Translations under genes and position numbers: made by a program
Shown here: positions 15,001-20,218 of the stretch, one piece after another
Layout: each line of letters begins with the position of its first letter
Numbering within the stretch: the first letter of the stretch is position 1
Origin: Planctomycetaceae bacterium
Lineage (GTDB): Bacteria; Planctomycetota; Planctomycetia; Planctomycetales; Planctomycetaceae
Assembly: GCA_018699955.1 (NCBI GenBank)
Contig: JABISG010000156.1
Span: 1 to 60,675, forward strand
Reading direction: 5' to 3'
Length of the DNA: 60,675 nucleotides
The notes under the pieces: generated by a model
Told to the model about the DNA's origin: nothing
Seen by the model: only the letters and a program-made list of their open reading frames with translations
Database searches by the model: none

Positions 15001-17766
15001 GAAATTCGAATCGACCGTCGTCAGACCGACTCCCGCGCTGACCACGGTGATGATGTCGTTCGAGGCGGAATAGTTCAGCGTAACATCGGTCGCGGTGATC
15101 GACTGGGTGATCGGTTCAAGGCCGGTGTAGTTGAAGGTGAGCGTGTTGCCGCCATCAACAATCGTGGTCGAGCCATCGTTGGCGTTGACGAAGTCGTGCG
15201 TGACCGTGCCGGCGGTGCCGGTGAATGTGACTTCATCGTTGGCGCCGGTACCGGCGTTATATGTGACGGTGATATTTCTGTCGTCGAAATCGTCGGTGTT
15301 GATCGTCAACAGATCGTTACCGGCGTCGGTGCCGTTGATGGTGATCGCGGAAGTTGCAATCAGTTGCTGACTGCTGACAACCGTCCCGCTGTCAAGATCG
15401 ACGATCTGAGCAAGATCGCCGACCACACGCAGCTCCAGCTTGGAATTGCCGACGGGCGTGGTGAACGTCAAGGGGGTAGGCAACTCATTGAGTAGAATAG
15501 AAACGCCCGCCGGGGTTCCACTGGTTGCCGACAGATCGGCCAGGCCATCGCCGTTGAGGTCGACCGCCCGAACCCGGCTGCCCGAATTAGTGCCCGTTGT
15601 GAAAACCACAGGGGTGTCGAACCCGCCATTGCCATCGCCCGGTAGCACCGAAAGGGTTGCGGTCGTCGTGCTGCCGACGACCAGATCCTGGTGTCCATCA
15701 CCATCGAAGTCGGCGACATCGATGGAACGGGGACTGGTTCCGGCTGCAAATACTGTCGGTCCTGAAAAGTTCCCGCCTCCGACTCCCAGAAAGACGCTGA
15801 CCGTCCCTCCGATGCTGCTCGTGATCGCCAGGTCGAGGAGCGCATCTTCGTTAAAATTCCCTATCTGAGAACTCGACGCGTTTGCAACAACAACCTCGCT
15901 AGGTGCAGCAAAACTCCCGTCTCCACCGCCGAGGAAAACCAAGGCGCGCGTCGATGTGGTGACAACCAAATCGAGATCTCCGTCACTATTCACGTCGCCA
16001 GTAAGAATGGTGTTGGAGTCTTGTCCGAAAGGAAGAGTTGATGGTGCCGCGAACGTGCCGTCACCCTGGCCCAGGTGGACGAACACAGCATCCGAGTCGG
16101 ACGAAGGAATTGCCAGATCGACGATGGTATCACCGTTGAAGTCGCCGACGGCCAGGTTGCCAATGCTGCCCCCGCTGTTGAACTGAATTGGAGCTGCGAA
16201 CCCGCCGGCCCCATCGCCAAGATGCACCGTCACCTTATTGCCGAAGCACCCACCGCCGGACCCACCGTGGGTCATCACCAGATCGAGATTGCCGTCGCCG
16301 TTGAAGTCGGCCGATTCAAGCCCCCCGCCGGTAAAACAGCCACCCGTTCCAGGATTAAACAATGTTGGCGCCGCGAAGTTGCCCGCACCGACCCCGAGAA
16401 ATACAGCAAAGATTGAGTTGTTGCTGGGAAATGCCGTGCCGTTATACGCGGAAGCCAGATCCACGATGCCATCGTTGTTGAAGTCTCCGACAGTGAAATC
16501 GGCGGCACCGTTTTCAGTGGCTAGTGTTGCGAACGAAGTGAAAGAGGCCGGTTGAAACTCAAACGCTCCGATGTCCACGGTCGCAGTGGAATTGCCGTCG
16601 CCATCGGCAATTCGCACAAATCCGCGCTGGTCGGTCGCCGCAACACCGACGTTGCTACCGGCATCAACAGCCGCACTACTGGCCAACAACGCATGTGTGT
16701 CGGTCGGTCCGCCGTTGTCTTGCAGTGGACCGAGTGACGGATCGGTTCCGGTGATGTTATCGCCCGATCCGCCCGCCAGCGTGAAGCCACCCGTGTTTTC
16801 AATCAGGCTGAAATTCGCCGTGATTGTACCGGAGCCTTCGTTACTCAAATCGTTGGGCGAACCGCCGACGGTGTTACCCGACAGAATGGTGTTTTGAAGG
16901 GTGAGCGTGTCGCCGATGTGATTGCGGATGCCGCCACCGGGCGCACCGGAACTGTTGTTTGCTATTGTGCTGTTGGTGATGGTCGCCGTGCCGTCGTTGA
17001 AGATGCCGCCGCCAAAGTCACCGCCGGTCACTTGATTGCCGGAGATCGTGCTGTTGACAACCGTCAGCGTGCCGCCGTTGTTATAGATGCCGCCGCCGGC
17101 ACCGGTGCCGTTTGACGTATTGCCCGAGATCGTCGTATCGATGACCGTCAGCATTGCGTTGTTGCTGAAGATGCCGCCGCCACCTCCCGCAGTTTCGGCG
17201 GTACTGTTTTCGATCTGGCTGGCGGTGATGGTCAAGGTCCCCGCACTGAGAATCGCGCCGCCGCTCGCATTGCCGGAATTGCCACCAGTCAACGTCAGCC
17301 CGCTGACTTCGACTGTCGCACCGACGCTGACTTCCAAAATGCGCGAGAGGTTATTGCCGTCGATGCTCAAAAACCGCGCGCCGAGACCGTTGATGGTCAG
17401 ATCGCCGTTGGCGCCGGTAATGGTCGGCAGTTGACTTCCGCCGAGCGTGATCGACTGTCCGGCCAACGAAGCATCGAAGACAATTTCGTCGTTGCCGCTT
17501 CCGGCGGTGGAACCATCGACCGACGTGTCGGTGTTGGCGGCAGTGATGGCTTCGCGCAGCGTCACTTCGCCGTCGCCGTTGACAACATCATCGCCCGTGC
17601 CGGTGACCGTAATCGTCGAGAGAACGCGGCGCTCTTCCAGACGGGTGACGAACAACGGGACGAAGTCGTCACGGCGCGGCGGCTTATCCGCCCTTGCTGC
17701 GCCTCCCCATCCCAAATGACCGAGAACCCAGGAAAATAGTTTGCGCAGCCAGATCAAGGATCGCAT
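1..17766 (-). CDS. Giant planctomycete surface protein (partial, C-terminus off the left edge)
   Basis: One minus-strand frame runs without a stop from ATG at 17766-17764 to base 1, 5,922 codons, and continues outside the window. An AGGA ribosome site lies about 10 nt upstream. Residues 43-50 read LEERRVLS, a variant of the LEPR-XLL motif that opens many giant planctomycete exported proteins. DGEVTLREAITAANTD (65-80) is CSLREA-like. A beta-helix-like stretch follows, then a choice-of-anchor-Q-like segment (about 344-400, with QDNGGPTDTH and VDIGAFE), seven FG-GAP repeats (about 405-745), and about 4,500 residues of repetitive Ala/Thr/Asn/Gly-rich beta repeats similar to filamentous haemagglutinins. 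Seven delta-60 repeats interrupt these at about 5310-5692. The frame was read by translating sample blocks along the gene and from the consistent antisense pattern. Likely secreted or cell-surface; role (adhesion or matrix) is inference. Confidence 0.88.
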   Translation of the reverse strand, partial: MRSLIWLRKLFSWVLGHLGWGGAARADKPPRRDDFVPLFVTRLEERRVLSTITVTGTGDDVVNGDGEVTLREAITAANTDTSVDGSTAGSGNDEIVFDASLAGQSITLGGSQLPTITGANGDLTINGLGARFLSIDGNNLSRILEVSVGATVEVSGLTLTGGNSGNASGGAILSAGTLTITASQIENSTAETAGGGGGIFSNNAMLTVIDTTISGNTSNGTGAGGGIYNNGGTLTVVNSTISGNQVTGGDFGGGIFNDGTATITNSTIANNSSGAPGGGIRNHIGDTLTLQNTILSGNTVGGSPNDLSNEGSGTITANFSLIENTGGFTLAGGSGDNITGTDPSLGPLQDNGGPTDTHALLASSAAVDAGSNVGVAATDQRGFVRIADGDGNSTATVDIGAFEFQPASFTSFATLATENGAADFTVGDFNNDGIVDLASAYNGTAFPSNNSIFAVFLGVGAGNFAAPTLFNPGTGGCFTGGGLESADFNGDGNLDLVMTHGGSGGGCFGNKVTVHLGDGAGGFAAPIQFNSGGSIGNLAVGDFNGDTIVDLAIPSSDSDAVFVHLGQGDGTFAAPSTLPFGQDSNTILTGDVNSDGDLDLVVTTSTRALVFLGGGDGSFAAPSEVVVANASSSQIGNFNEDALLDLAITSSIGGTVSVFLGVGGGNFSGPTVFAAGTSPRSIDVADFDGDGHQDLVVGSTTTATLSVLPGDGNGGFDTPVVFTTGTNSGSRVRAVDLNGDGLADLSATSGTPAGVSILLNELPTPLTFTTPVGNSKLELRVVGDLAQIVDLDSGTVVSSQQLIATSAITINGTDAGNDLLTINTDDFDDRNITVTYNAGTGANDEVTFTGTAGTVTHDFVNANDGSTTIVDGGNTLTFNYTGLEPITQSITATDVTLNYSASNDIITVVSAGVGLTTVDSNFAESVTFSNPTNSLTINAGAGNDTITVTSFGSGLDAGLSIDGEAGTDSIAFNATVSLTGTNGLNLTADMMTLTGAGITTVDGDITLAADAVLTVNGNTSLGSGGNIELVADEMSLNSTGADVIAATGNITLRAAENATRLRLGSAAGNDVGGVGALGILALTTAELDTLDLNGTLQLGSAAARGATTIDNGGGALSVDVDVSLFVTTLGFANADDAISSTANLTINANGAITDAAGDETTVDVTAGTLTITGATTIGSTAANAFNLDVNTLISSSNGDAFITNADGFAIGAVNVSADDDLNLRALTGNITSDNSTVTADNITLIANAGDIGANGAAINVTTGAAGALNVTATGSDIFITSASDLTVATIVTENAQSDTVQLTTTGAANLTLTGTTSLAGIATDIFDLNTETGTLTIQDNAISVSVFDVDTAGGNVVFTEATSASFSYNVNTLGGSFDSSTASISGTAAGEDVAIDTSNTGGVNAGNISLGALDDTDGNFLNDVVLILTGGSGTDGRLTLNQNIFLDNDGVDASVLNAIDASAVVISGSVGGATLLVIDTESGNNGLGGTVNFGNADISSDLAGKDLSIRTNGNAAGSIIFGNVNDTVGGEFIDGLSLNTLSPGGATIINGSQILLDSGGSASPSLSLNGEVRLTQSLLIDTQQTGNDQAASVVANFATFSATATGVDLTINTSTAAAGEVGGGVDLGIFNDNGGEFINDLTVTTTGGAGATDGLIEFFNDISLDADGTDTADVALTTTRGIVIARDTVIDTEDGNDEAGGDVNFGAAPIYSFGAGFSLTINTATAAASLDGGDVTLDEIGDNTGADAFLSALVIDSRSTNATAGTDGTIELNGQISLDGGVTLAGLVNVNFASPFNLLTIDTAQSANTAGGTIDLQNAQVFATNTDIAVQLIANGNNAAGGDVILGSFDPNGLNRINSLTVRASGDTPSTRGDAIVTADLQTGGSINIQLVDVVDINADLIAGSFALSLSNLNGVDLAEGVTVANLDGFVDSPFISLSGASGTNRIEAAGSNGNITLGQVTGAGGANLALDMTGNGILNNTVNIGGSFDVTMSGAATASFAVGQLEATSVGVTGSGANDTFTFNSTVTSTVGGIAIDNAAVVNFGGAVTSAGAGNIDVSNATTVGVTGDIQTDGGDVNFSTGSDDIDLFGNITIDTNNDEDDASGSVLFGAGSDFDVRPGAAAGNFTLTIDVSGNTNDGNVTLGAIGQNLALGGLSVTADTGNINLNGDIDTTSAGTGSGDVTFGSNTVLQADRTINTGGGVLDFSATNVSSSATGPFDLTVNTGGGNALLSNFDNAGGRFVNNVVVNTAGGTLQLGGTINLDFDSVNDSEAGSFTLGGSTSVLVNANSIVDTEQGDSAAAGDINFGGAIISANVAGRSLALNTATTANDDGGDIFLNSINGGGGEFLQSLDIDSQSTGGGTDGTINIDGGAIAGLGVDGGTIRIAGRVDVGLNALGTLTIDSNDDVNDNAGNIDLSAAQIAATNGNVNLTVNSSTGTDAVQSGGNVTLGSFEPFTGAANRIQTVTVTAEGATNGDVNVPQAIEITGGLNIQNANQVDLDDVNATAITVDGANIDLNGTTYTATVADINLTGAVRLTDNVALNGAGGAGNDITIDGSVTTDGTARTLTVDAQAAGDFTVSGQLGISRLGLLTITDAADVNFSNASASQFTGLTSNSTTFTAAGQLNTTAVDINITADGTGAPVDLAGGADLNGRDMTLIVGGDVTIGAAVSDGGTVRIQGTTNATTIALGSVGGSVVDLTETTLQQIDGTVNTIAIGTAGTQIGLVTINDGGAAQVLTLNTALIIDADGTAGGNGSVSIGSDITVAGEFVINGSRATTTFDGGGSDGTITIDSGGNDITINDTMAFANDDDNVAFISGGGNVSLLGSIDGVAGAGEENITISPGDGNVVLGRSGLQDDFGTVQRLGRIEINAGNGDTTVNADVTSRSFVRNDSTGTLTFNRPLNFDLNGNALDINNVRNVVFVNAATVTTSNTGIVTIDGDTAGTLTIGTGAFDIDEQFRESDFTKVTLGANITTTNDDISFRDAVDLTQNVTLDGGAVRFAGAVNTEASTTPVDLVLTVDDGVVDFEVGSSVGQTRALDSLTVTSAATVNLRDTRVGDNADGAVGEEAIDITATTINLFSTLRTDAETDSGDVDINGNLVLNSAVATIITADGNAGSGNDGDVNISGNVTADTAGVPDFVVDADTGSVTFGGTLGAVGSELGSVDVTAATMNLGGDVRVTGGGDIDFQNVDTLTITTDTLTLDTDAAGDVTDAGRLLGFADVDRATLDLTVDTTANGAGLSRGLLLGTLNLNSLTIAALGVTQSGPWTIATTTDLTSDPVGNISLVNAGNDFVGAVTINNGAGVSVVDANSLTIAAATAQTSLALNAGTTITIDGAVNVNGTAGAVLNANAGVTLNAAMTTANGQVIIDADVDNNGAGVFESAAAGTIATGAGAGDVTITASDVTIGAGINAGGGSILLRPSTAVTIGLGDGSAGTFNIDGTEAGRFTAQALEIGLATSGNIDVTEFNPTNVTNLVLRTTGTVTATAVNVAPEITVTNLAIDSDDGVDLDVNVTTLAVDNSAAGGVAIDDTVGGVTIGSVATSSGTISGVSTNGGAITVNAVDAFNVNDVVQNTGAGNVTLKTTGAGNEASDLTITANVTAADGNIELEGGDDLFQQSGTIQASNAGTITLTVGAGGDADGRILMSDGTRIVSVTGNITLTNLFDAVGSIIRIAEIDSTSGNVLVNSGQIAGNSGTIEVVAGQGGIVTGAGTIQLNATIGVTVNDVLTTANGTITIDADVDNNAVGSLISGADGDVTSGGANVTVIAADVSLSGDIDAGAGTLFLQPSTAASIGLGGAAGSFNLTDAEADLITAAVLEIGLPTSLAISVGDLSLAPGKVATLLLQTDATVNQTPVDANITDIAVTNLAIDADDGVVIDIDATTLAVINSESGFAQITDTAGGLTIGTVATTSLGNVSGVASGGSGVQITANNGLLTVNESVIDAGNSTILGTQGAADIAINAVVQSTSLTGRIELNSGRDLIINDGGANDISVVGTGFINFASEGTTQLNANVDAVTAGGAITFDVEDLVINTASATVNAGAGNVTVQNRFVNRDIDLGTNTANTLGLTDLELDRITAGVIQIGRNDSLASGAVTISSAIDTLNTNTLHILTGSTVTNTGVVAITETNLAINADDGVDIDVDVTTLAVVNSAAGGVNVTDTTGGLTVGTVATATGSVAGVSTVGGGVTLVANSPLTINNTVEDTGGGNITLTASGNAGTDDLTLNANVTASGGSGSIALNAGDSIIQGVASAVSATNAGNITYTAGTGTATGFVTTDGSITAASGAVMLLADAGATVNAAVTTAGGAITIDADVDNNAAGTFTSSAVGDITSGGANVTVIAAAVDMAGDINAAAGRVLLQPSTAGRTIGLGGGTGDFNLTTAEGSLVTTTTSLEVGLSNSGAVKVDNFTAANAAALVIRTAADVTEEGVGDATADITVTNLAIDSATGVDVDVNLTNVAVDNSAGGGVSIDEVNGNLTVGSIATSSGAISGVSTVGGGVTVLAQTGTLTVNNNVADSGGGNIRLENDSTSSANNLVIAANVTASNGNGNIQLLGTDDLTIQSGTIQAAGSGTITLVTGTKGDNDASIQMQAGTRIISDTGNITLTNATDDATVITIAEIDSTSGSVSVTSSGGTNGTITVAAGEGGIVTGAAPIQLNAGTVVTINDVLTTTGNGAITIDAGRANISANLQSDGGTIDLTDVPNVVIDGTVTFDSDFGDNDAAGDILFSTVVGDQIDADAVARTFTIDARGGTDGGTVTLGAVTPDAANGGGVRLDELTVQTDGASGVINVQGGTVETTGSQDFEGPVVVNSPTDSTTFDGTNLTFQSTVRGAADAVEAVTLIDDGRTILNGEVGGNGQRLTNLTTDSAGNGAGVTEIRADISTSGNQTYHDAVELDTPADTVTLTADGDIVFQQTLRSLTDGEEQVIVNADGVTRFVGDVGDNSQRLRRLETDSDGAAGTTEIGANIDTVGTVEALRFGDDVLLINGPVVLTTTASGVVPSAADVVFERTLNGSQNLTLSIEGETTFTGAVGANNAIGTNTGAAITINSTGPTEFQSTVQTASGIAQDDAAGDVTFRENVTVAAGDTATTFDANVVLDGLTFDAANAVSFGNMAADTLRLSGDNVLLQTTGGFGSTLTVNAALSGNQDLTLNAAGTTRFLATVGGSGAAGDLLGDGDGAAITINSAAATDFVNTVRTASGIVQTDAANANLNDLTFREDVTVTGGNTGSRFAGDVTFDGLTFASAAVDAANPGLQLGDNTANDAVTLSGCAVNLTINGDDLLVNSTVNGSQDLTLAVTGNTTFTNTIGNAAGTLDAGFATAGIAISDLGGIDRAFFTAVQADGKIIVVGDSGSIGNRDIVVERYNVDGTLDASFGVGGVVITDLGGDDRARSAAVQADGRIIVAGSSNTAGTPDLAVLRYNTDGTLDAGFGAAGVVITDLGGTADLVASVQVQADGKIVAAGRNNAGNIVVVRHNANGTLDAGFGAGGVVLTDLGSSSDLAESVAVQADGKLVVAGFRNVSEGDFAVVRYNANGTLDAGFGTAGVVITNLGASEFSEAVAVQTDGKIVVAGYQEVGAVDNDIALVRYNADGTLDAGFGTAGAVITDLGGSNDRAFDMVLQADGKIIVAGPSNGSGTNDFAVVRYNTDGTLDAGFGTAGVVTSDLGGADSADGVAVQADGQIVVVGRSNVGGTDDFAIVRFNADATGLGDGTGAAITINSSGATEFQGTMRTASGIAQDDAAGAVTFRENVTIATGDTATTFDANVILDGLTFDADGAITFGNAAADTLQISPTDSGVAVVIDTSSAPASAVTINATATASEDLTINAGDAEIELNGTFNGDVNVALNTTGVTDINEAIGGGSAVSSLTTNVGGTTELNADVSAQGGTLTFRDAVELTSSVTLTDTGSTGLTFEQTVDGPF
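440..2640 (-). repeat. Diverged internal duplications of a roughly 190-bp beta-repeat unit
   Basis: The segment at about 440-640 is repeated at about 2450-2640 with high nucleotide similarity (both hold gcatcatcctgcgcgatacc and a cgttggc(g/a)tcgaacgtcgtc block), and a more diverged copy lies at about 2025-2235. All encode units of the form VTFRENVTVAAGDTATTFDA followed by LDGLTFDA. The delta-60 propeller lies between copies. Longer, weaker duplications lie at about 3810-4950, 5040-5500 and 6620-7700, which share IDADVDNN and QPSTA-x-IGLGG motifs. Confidence 0.75.
690..1835 (-). repeat. Seven tandem delta-60 repeats inside the giant protein
   Basis: Read on the minus strand, seven copies of a 53-57-residue unit follow one another, each close to LDAGFGTAGVVITDLGG, then VAVQADGKIVVAG, then DFAVVRYNADGT. 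At the DNA level the recurring block gccggcatccaacgt appears near 801, 971, 1141, 1311, 1471, 1641 and 1811, so the period is 160-170 bp. This matches the delta-60 repeat family (DUF5122-type propeller). Seven copies would close a seven-bladed beta-propeller. The block sits within an otherwise continuous beta-helix-like repeat unit. Confidence 0.85.
15540..16550 (-). repeat. Seven FG-GAP (VCBS-type) repeats near the N-terminus of the giant protein
   Basis: Seven calcium-loop motifs are spaced 130-170 bp apart on the minus strand: GDFNNDGIVD near 16465, ADFNGDGNLD near 16295, GDFNGDTIVD near 16130, GDVNSDGDLD near 15980, GNFNEDALLD near 15850, ADFDGDGHQD near 15697, and VDLNGDGLAD near 15555. 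FG-GAP repeats in this number usually fold as an integrin-alpha-like seven-bladed propeller. The block separates the N-terminal anchor-type region from the long beta-repeat region. Confidence 0.82.
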
Positions 17767-18436
17767 GCAATCGAGTCCTGTCGCAGGTTAGTACCAAACC
17801 GCCGCGCAAACATCATGTCCGCGATGCAGTTTCACTGTCGATCAACGATGATCAAATGACGTTGCGCAATCCCCGCGCAACGTCGTGGCCCGCGATGCTC
17901 CTTCGCGCCGACGATAGACTCCTCGTTCGCTTCACGTCTGCGCACCGTCGCCGTCGGGGTATGCGCAGCCGCCCCCGTCACACTGCCGATATCTGTTCAA
18001 AATCGCAGATATCAACAAATTGAGTAAACTACGATTATCGCGCGGCTGGTGGCGCCCTGTCAAATGCCAATTTGCCTTCCTGGGCCATGTCTTAGCCTTC
18101 CGATATGTACCCAAAACGTCCACTCGTTGACTCCAACCCTCTTGCAGCCGGGCGATTCACTTCGGCCGATCCGGAAGCGGTTGACCTGTGAATCAATCTG
18201 CAGCAATCACGAAATCGATGTTCAGCAAGTTGCCATCGGGCAACGAAAGGTGATCTTGGGGCAACATCACGCTTGATCGGGGCGATGGTTGAATGAGTAG
18301 GAATTGTCCCGAAACTGCCTCTTGAGGAGCCATATGTGCAGTCGAACCGCCGATTTGACCACGACAATCCGTACATCCGACGGAGCGTTTCCACGCTCTC
18401 TAACAGCAATGCAATTGGCGCGCCGTCTCGAAGCGC
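17767..18436. other. Intergenic region upstream of the giant gene
   Basis: About 670 bases without a convincing gene. It should hold the promoter of the minus-strand giant gene. One clear structure is an 8-bp inverted repeat, GATATCTG at 17988-17995 and CAGATATC at 18006-18013, separated by 10 nt, which could be an operator or a small hairpin. Frames on both strands here have no recognisable domain, and one runs through the terminator at 18437-18469. Confidence 0.5.
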
Positions 18437-18469
18437 AAAAAAACGCCGTGGCCCAAGGGACCACGGCGT
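18437..18469 (-). terminator. Rho-independent terminator of the small lipoprotein gene
   Basis: A perfect 9-bp stem (ACGCCGTGG at 18443-18451 with CCACGGCGT at 18461-18469, 9-nt loop) is followed on the minus strand by seven T residues (A-run 18437-18443). It lies about 50 nt beyond the stop codon of the minus-strand lipoprotein gene. Confidence 0.85.
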
Positions 18470-18517
18470 CATGCGTTTCTGCCATCTTTTCGCCATCGTC
18501 TGACGGCTTTGACCGGG

Positions 18518-18760
18518 CTATTCCGTCTCGGTCGTGCCGTCGGTGTCAGTGTCGTCTTCGGGCATTGGTGGCACACCAACGCCTGCTTCCCCGCCATCGC
18601 TCGTTTCCGAAGAACCGGCTTCGACGTCACCCATGTCGGCATTCGACGTGCCGTCGGTCAATCCGTCGTCGGTCGTTCCGCCGCAACCAATTGCCCAGGC
18701 TGAAAGACTGACGCAAGCCAACAGAGTCAGCAGGTGGGCCGTTTTCCGCAAGAAACTCAT
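18518..18760 (-). CDS. Small acidic lipoprotein
   Basis: Encodes 80 residues. The N-terminus has basic residues (MSFLRK), a hydrophobic stretch (LLTLLACVSLSAWAIG) and a cysteine followed by GGTTDDG, so it looks like a lipoprotein signal peptide with cleavage before that Cys, although the AIGC box is not ideal. The mature part is only about 55 residues, very rich in Asp, Glu, Gly, Thr and Ser, and probably disordered. The ATG at 18760 was preferred over one six codons upstream because AAGGAAA lies just before it. Small lipoproteins of this kind are common in planctomycetes. It has its own terminator, so it appears to be a single-gene unit. Function unknown. Confidence 0.75.
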   Translation of the reverse strand: MSFLRKTAHLLTLLACVSLSAWAIGCGGTTDDGLTDGTSNADMGDVEAGSSETSDGGEAGVGVPPMPEDDTDTDGTTETE

Positions 18761-18940
18761 TATCTGTTTTCCTTTCAATCGACTGTGGGTGCCTCGAACC
18801 GACCGGCCGTGCCTACCGGCATCAGTCGTCGAAGCGATAAGAGATCATCCACCATGTGGATGAATCGTGTTTCCAGATCGCAATATTCCATTTAAGGAAG
18901 CCATGCCATCGATTGCAACCGTAGAAGAACAAAGCCGCCA

Positions 18941-19630
18941 CTACGGGACGTCCGCCACCGCAACATCCGGCGATGACCGGATCCCGGCAATTAACTCGTC
19001 TGGCTGCGGAGTTTCGGCCAAGTTGCCCTGTGGCCGCGTCATCTCGAACAGCGTTTTGACCAGGCGCTCGGCCACTTCGGCAAGATGCGTTTCCATGACA
19101 ATCTGCAAACGCCAGAGTGTTTCACGCCGCCGATTCATCTGCATCGCTGCTTTGGTAACCCCCTCTTCCGTCAAGCCGCCGCCGGTCCCGAACACGCTGA
19201 ACAGTTCGTCAAAGTCGGCCTCGTTCCAGCCGGAAAACAGCTCCGGCGCGTTTTGGCGGACAACATCCACCAGTGGGTTGGTTTGGCGGTCGAAGCGGCG
19301 GTCGCTTCCCGTTTGCACCCTGGAATCGAAGCCGGCGGAATCAAGGGCCGGCGAATCGAACTGGGGAATGTTCTCTCCGCCGACCGGTTCGTCAGTTTGC
19401 CGATCCAGGCTACAAGGATCGATGTCGAAAGCCCGCGCAATGCTGTTCAACGTCGATGCGCGCGGACGACGGGTCGTTCCCCGCCGTAGGTTGTACAACG
19501 TGCCACGCGTCATGCCGGTCCGTCGCGCAAGCTCCCCAATATCCCATCCGCGACGGAGACATTCTTCACGAATTCTCCGCTGCCAGATGGATTCGCCGGA
19601 GTGTCTCGGTTGCTGCGCGTGATCGTCCAT
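18941..19630 (-). CDS. XRE-family helix-turn-helix transcriptional regulator
   Basis: Encodes 229 residues. The N-terminal region (about 15-72) is a Cro/C1-type HTH: the recognition part reads IGELARRTGMTRGTLYNLRR, followed by RASTLNSIARAFDIDPCSLD, typical of XRE domains. The remainder is acidic and low in complexity up to about residue 120, then predicted helical (about 130-215), perhaps a dimerisation or ligand part. ATG at 19630 was chosen over an in-frame TTG two codons upstream because GGGG lies about 8 nt before it. Four 10-bp repeats start 21 nt upstream of the start codon, so autoregulation is plausible. It is divergent from the small genes at 19852-20811. Confidence 0.82.
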   Translation of the reverse strand: MDDHAQQPRHSGESIWQRRIREECLRRGWDIGELARRTGMTRGTLYNLRRGTTRRPRASTLNSIARAFDIDPCSLDRQTDEPVGGENIPQFDSPALDSAGFDSRVQTGSDRRFDRQTNPLVDVVRQNAPELFSGWNEADFDELFSVFGTGGGLTEEGVTKAAMQMNRRRETLWRLQIVMETHLAEVAERLVKTLFEMTRPQGNLAETPQPDELIAGIRSSPDVAVADVP

Positions 19631-19650
19631 CTTCAATCCCCGCCAGGCGT

Positions 19651-19690
19651 TTCTAAACGTTTCTGAACATTTCTAACCATTTCTGAACCC
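19651..19690. promoter_or_regulatory. Four phased 10-bp direct repeats, candidate operator
   Basis: Four consecutive 10-mers follow the pattern TTCTRAMCRT: ttctaaacgt, ttctgaacat, ttctaaccat, ttctgaaccc (the last diverges at its end). The spacing is exactly one helical turn, so a protein would meet the same face of the DNA four times. The block lies 21 bp upstream of the XRE start codon in the divergent spacer. Binding by that regulator is inference. Confidence 0.6.
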
Positions 19691-19714
19691 ACGTGTTGAT
19701 TAGTTATGTTTTGT

Positions 19715-19726
19715 ACAGTATACTGT
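19715..19726. promoter_or_regulatory. Perfect 12-bp palindrome in the divergent spacer
   Basis: ACAGTATACTGT is a perfect palindrome located 25 bp beyond the four phased repeats and about 125 bp before the plus-strand genes. It may be a second operator or part of a promoter. No assignment can be made from sequence alone. Confidence 0.4.
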
Positions 19727-19851
19727 TCGTCAGTGGATGTCAAACGGCCGAGCAAGACGCGCGGCCATGCCATTGAACAATTCGCTCAAGAGCGGCATCC
19801 AATCAGATGAAACAGGGACTTTTCCATCACAGAACCGAGAGGGGACAACAG

Positions 19852-20109
19852 ATGGTACGCGAAGCACGGTTTAGCTGGGACGACGCCGATGGCCGAGAGC
19901 CGCCACTGAGACACGATCGGATCGACGAGTTTGACGACGAATGTCTCGACCCCGATCCGCCACTGAATATCGAGCCGTCGCCGAAGAGTGCCGAGACACC
20001 AAAACGGCGACGCAAACAGCGACGGCCCGAATCGGAAAACACCCGCCACCTCGCCGGTGCCGACTGGATTGGCGAGAAACCAGCCGAGCGAGAAGACGAA
20101 GCCGCATGA
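19852..20109 (+). CDS. Small charged hypothetical protein
   Basis: Encodes 85 residues starting MVREARFSWDDADGRE, with many Asp, Glu and Arg residues and a basic patch (PKRRRKQRR). The ATG at 19852 has AGGGG about 9 nt upstream; an in-frame ATG at 19807 lacks such a site. No domain is recognised; the protein looks mostly disordered. It is the first of three short plus-strand genes opposite the XRE regulator, before a ribbon-helix-helix protein and a DUF4096 protein. Whether it is really expressed is uncertain. Confidence 0.5.
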   Translation: MVREARFSWDDADGREPPLRHDRIDEFDDECLDPDPPLNIEPSPKSAETPKRRRKQRRPESENTRHLAGADWIGEKPAEREDEAA

Positions 20110-20218
20110 TGGGCCTGAAGGAACCCAAACAGTGACCCGCTACCGGCGACACGTTCGGACCGCATGAATGCGATCGCAACGAACCCAACACGCAACCATC
20201 GACAACGGACAATCTTGA

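Noticed and set aside
38..17434. Many long plus-strand open frames, for example 593-2323, 6944-8200, 10385-11890 and 13757-15073
   Set aside because: They all fall in the same antisense register to the minus-strand giant gene, have low-complexity Ala/Ser/Pro/Val composition and no domains; the minus strand gives clear FG-GAP and delta-60 repeats.
18092..18496. Minus-strand 134-residue frame
   Set aside because: It starts upstream of and runs through the terminator at 18437-18469, and shows no domain or ribosome site.
19651..19690. Short regular repeats considered as a CRISPR or iteron array
   Set aside because: Repeats are 10 bp with no spacers and no cas or rep gene nearby; operator is the simpler reading.
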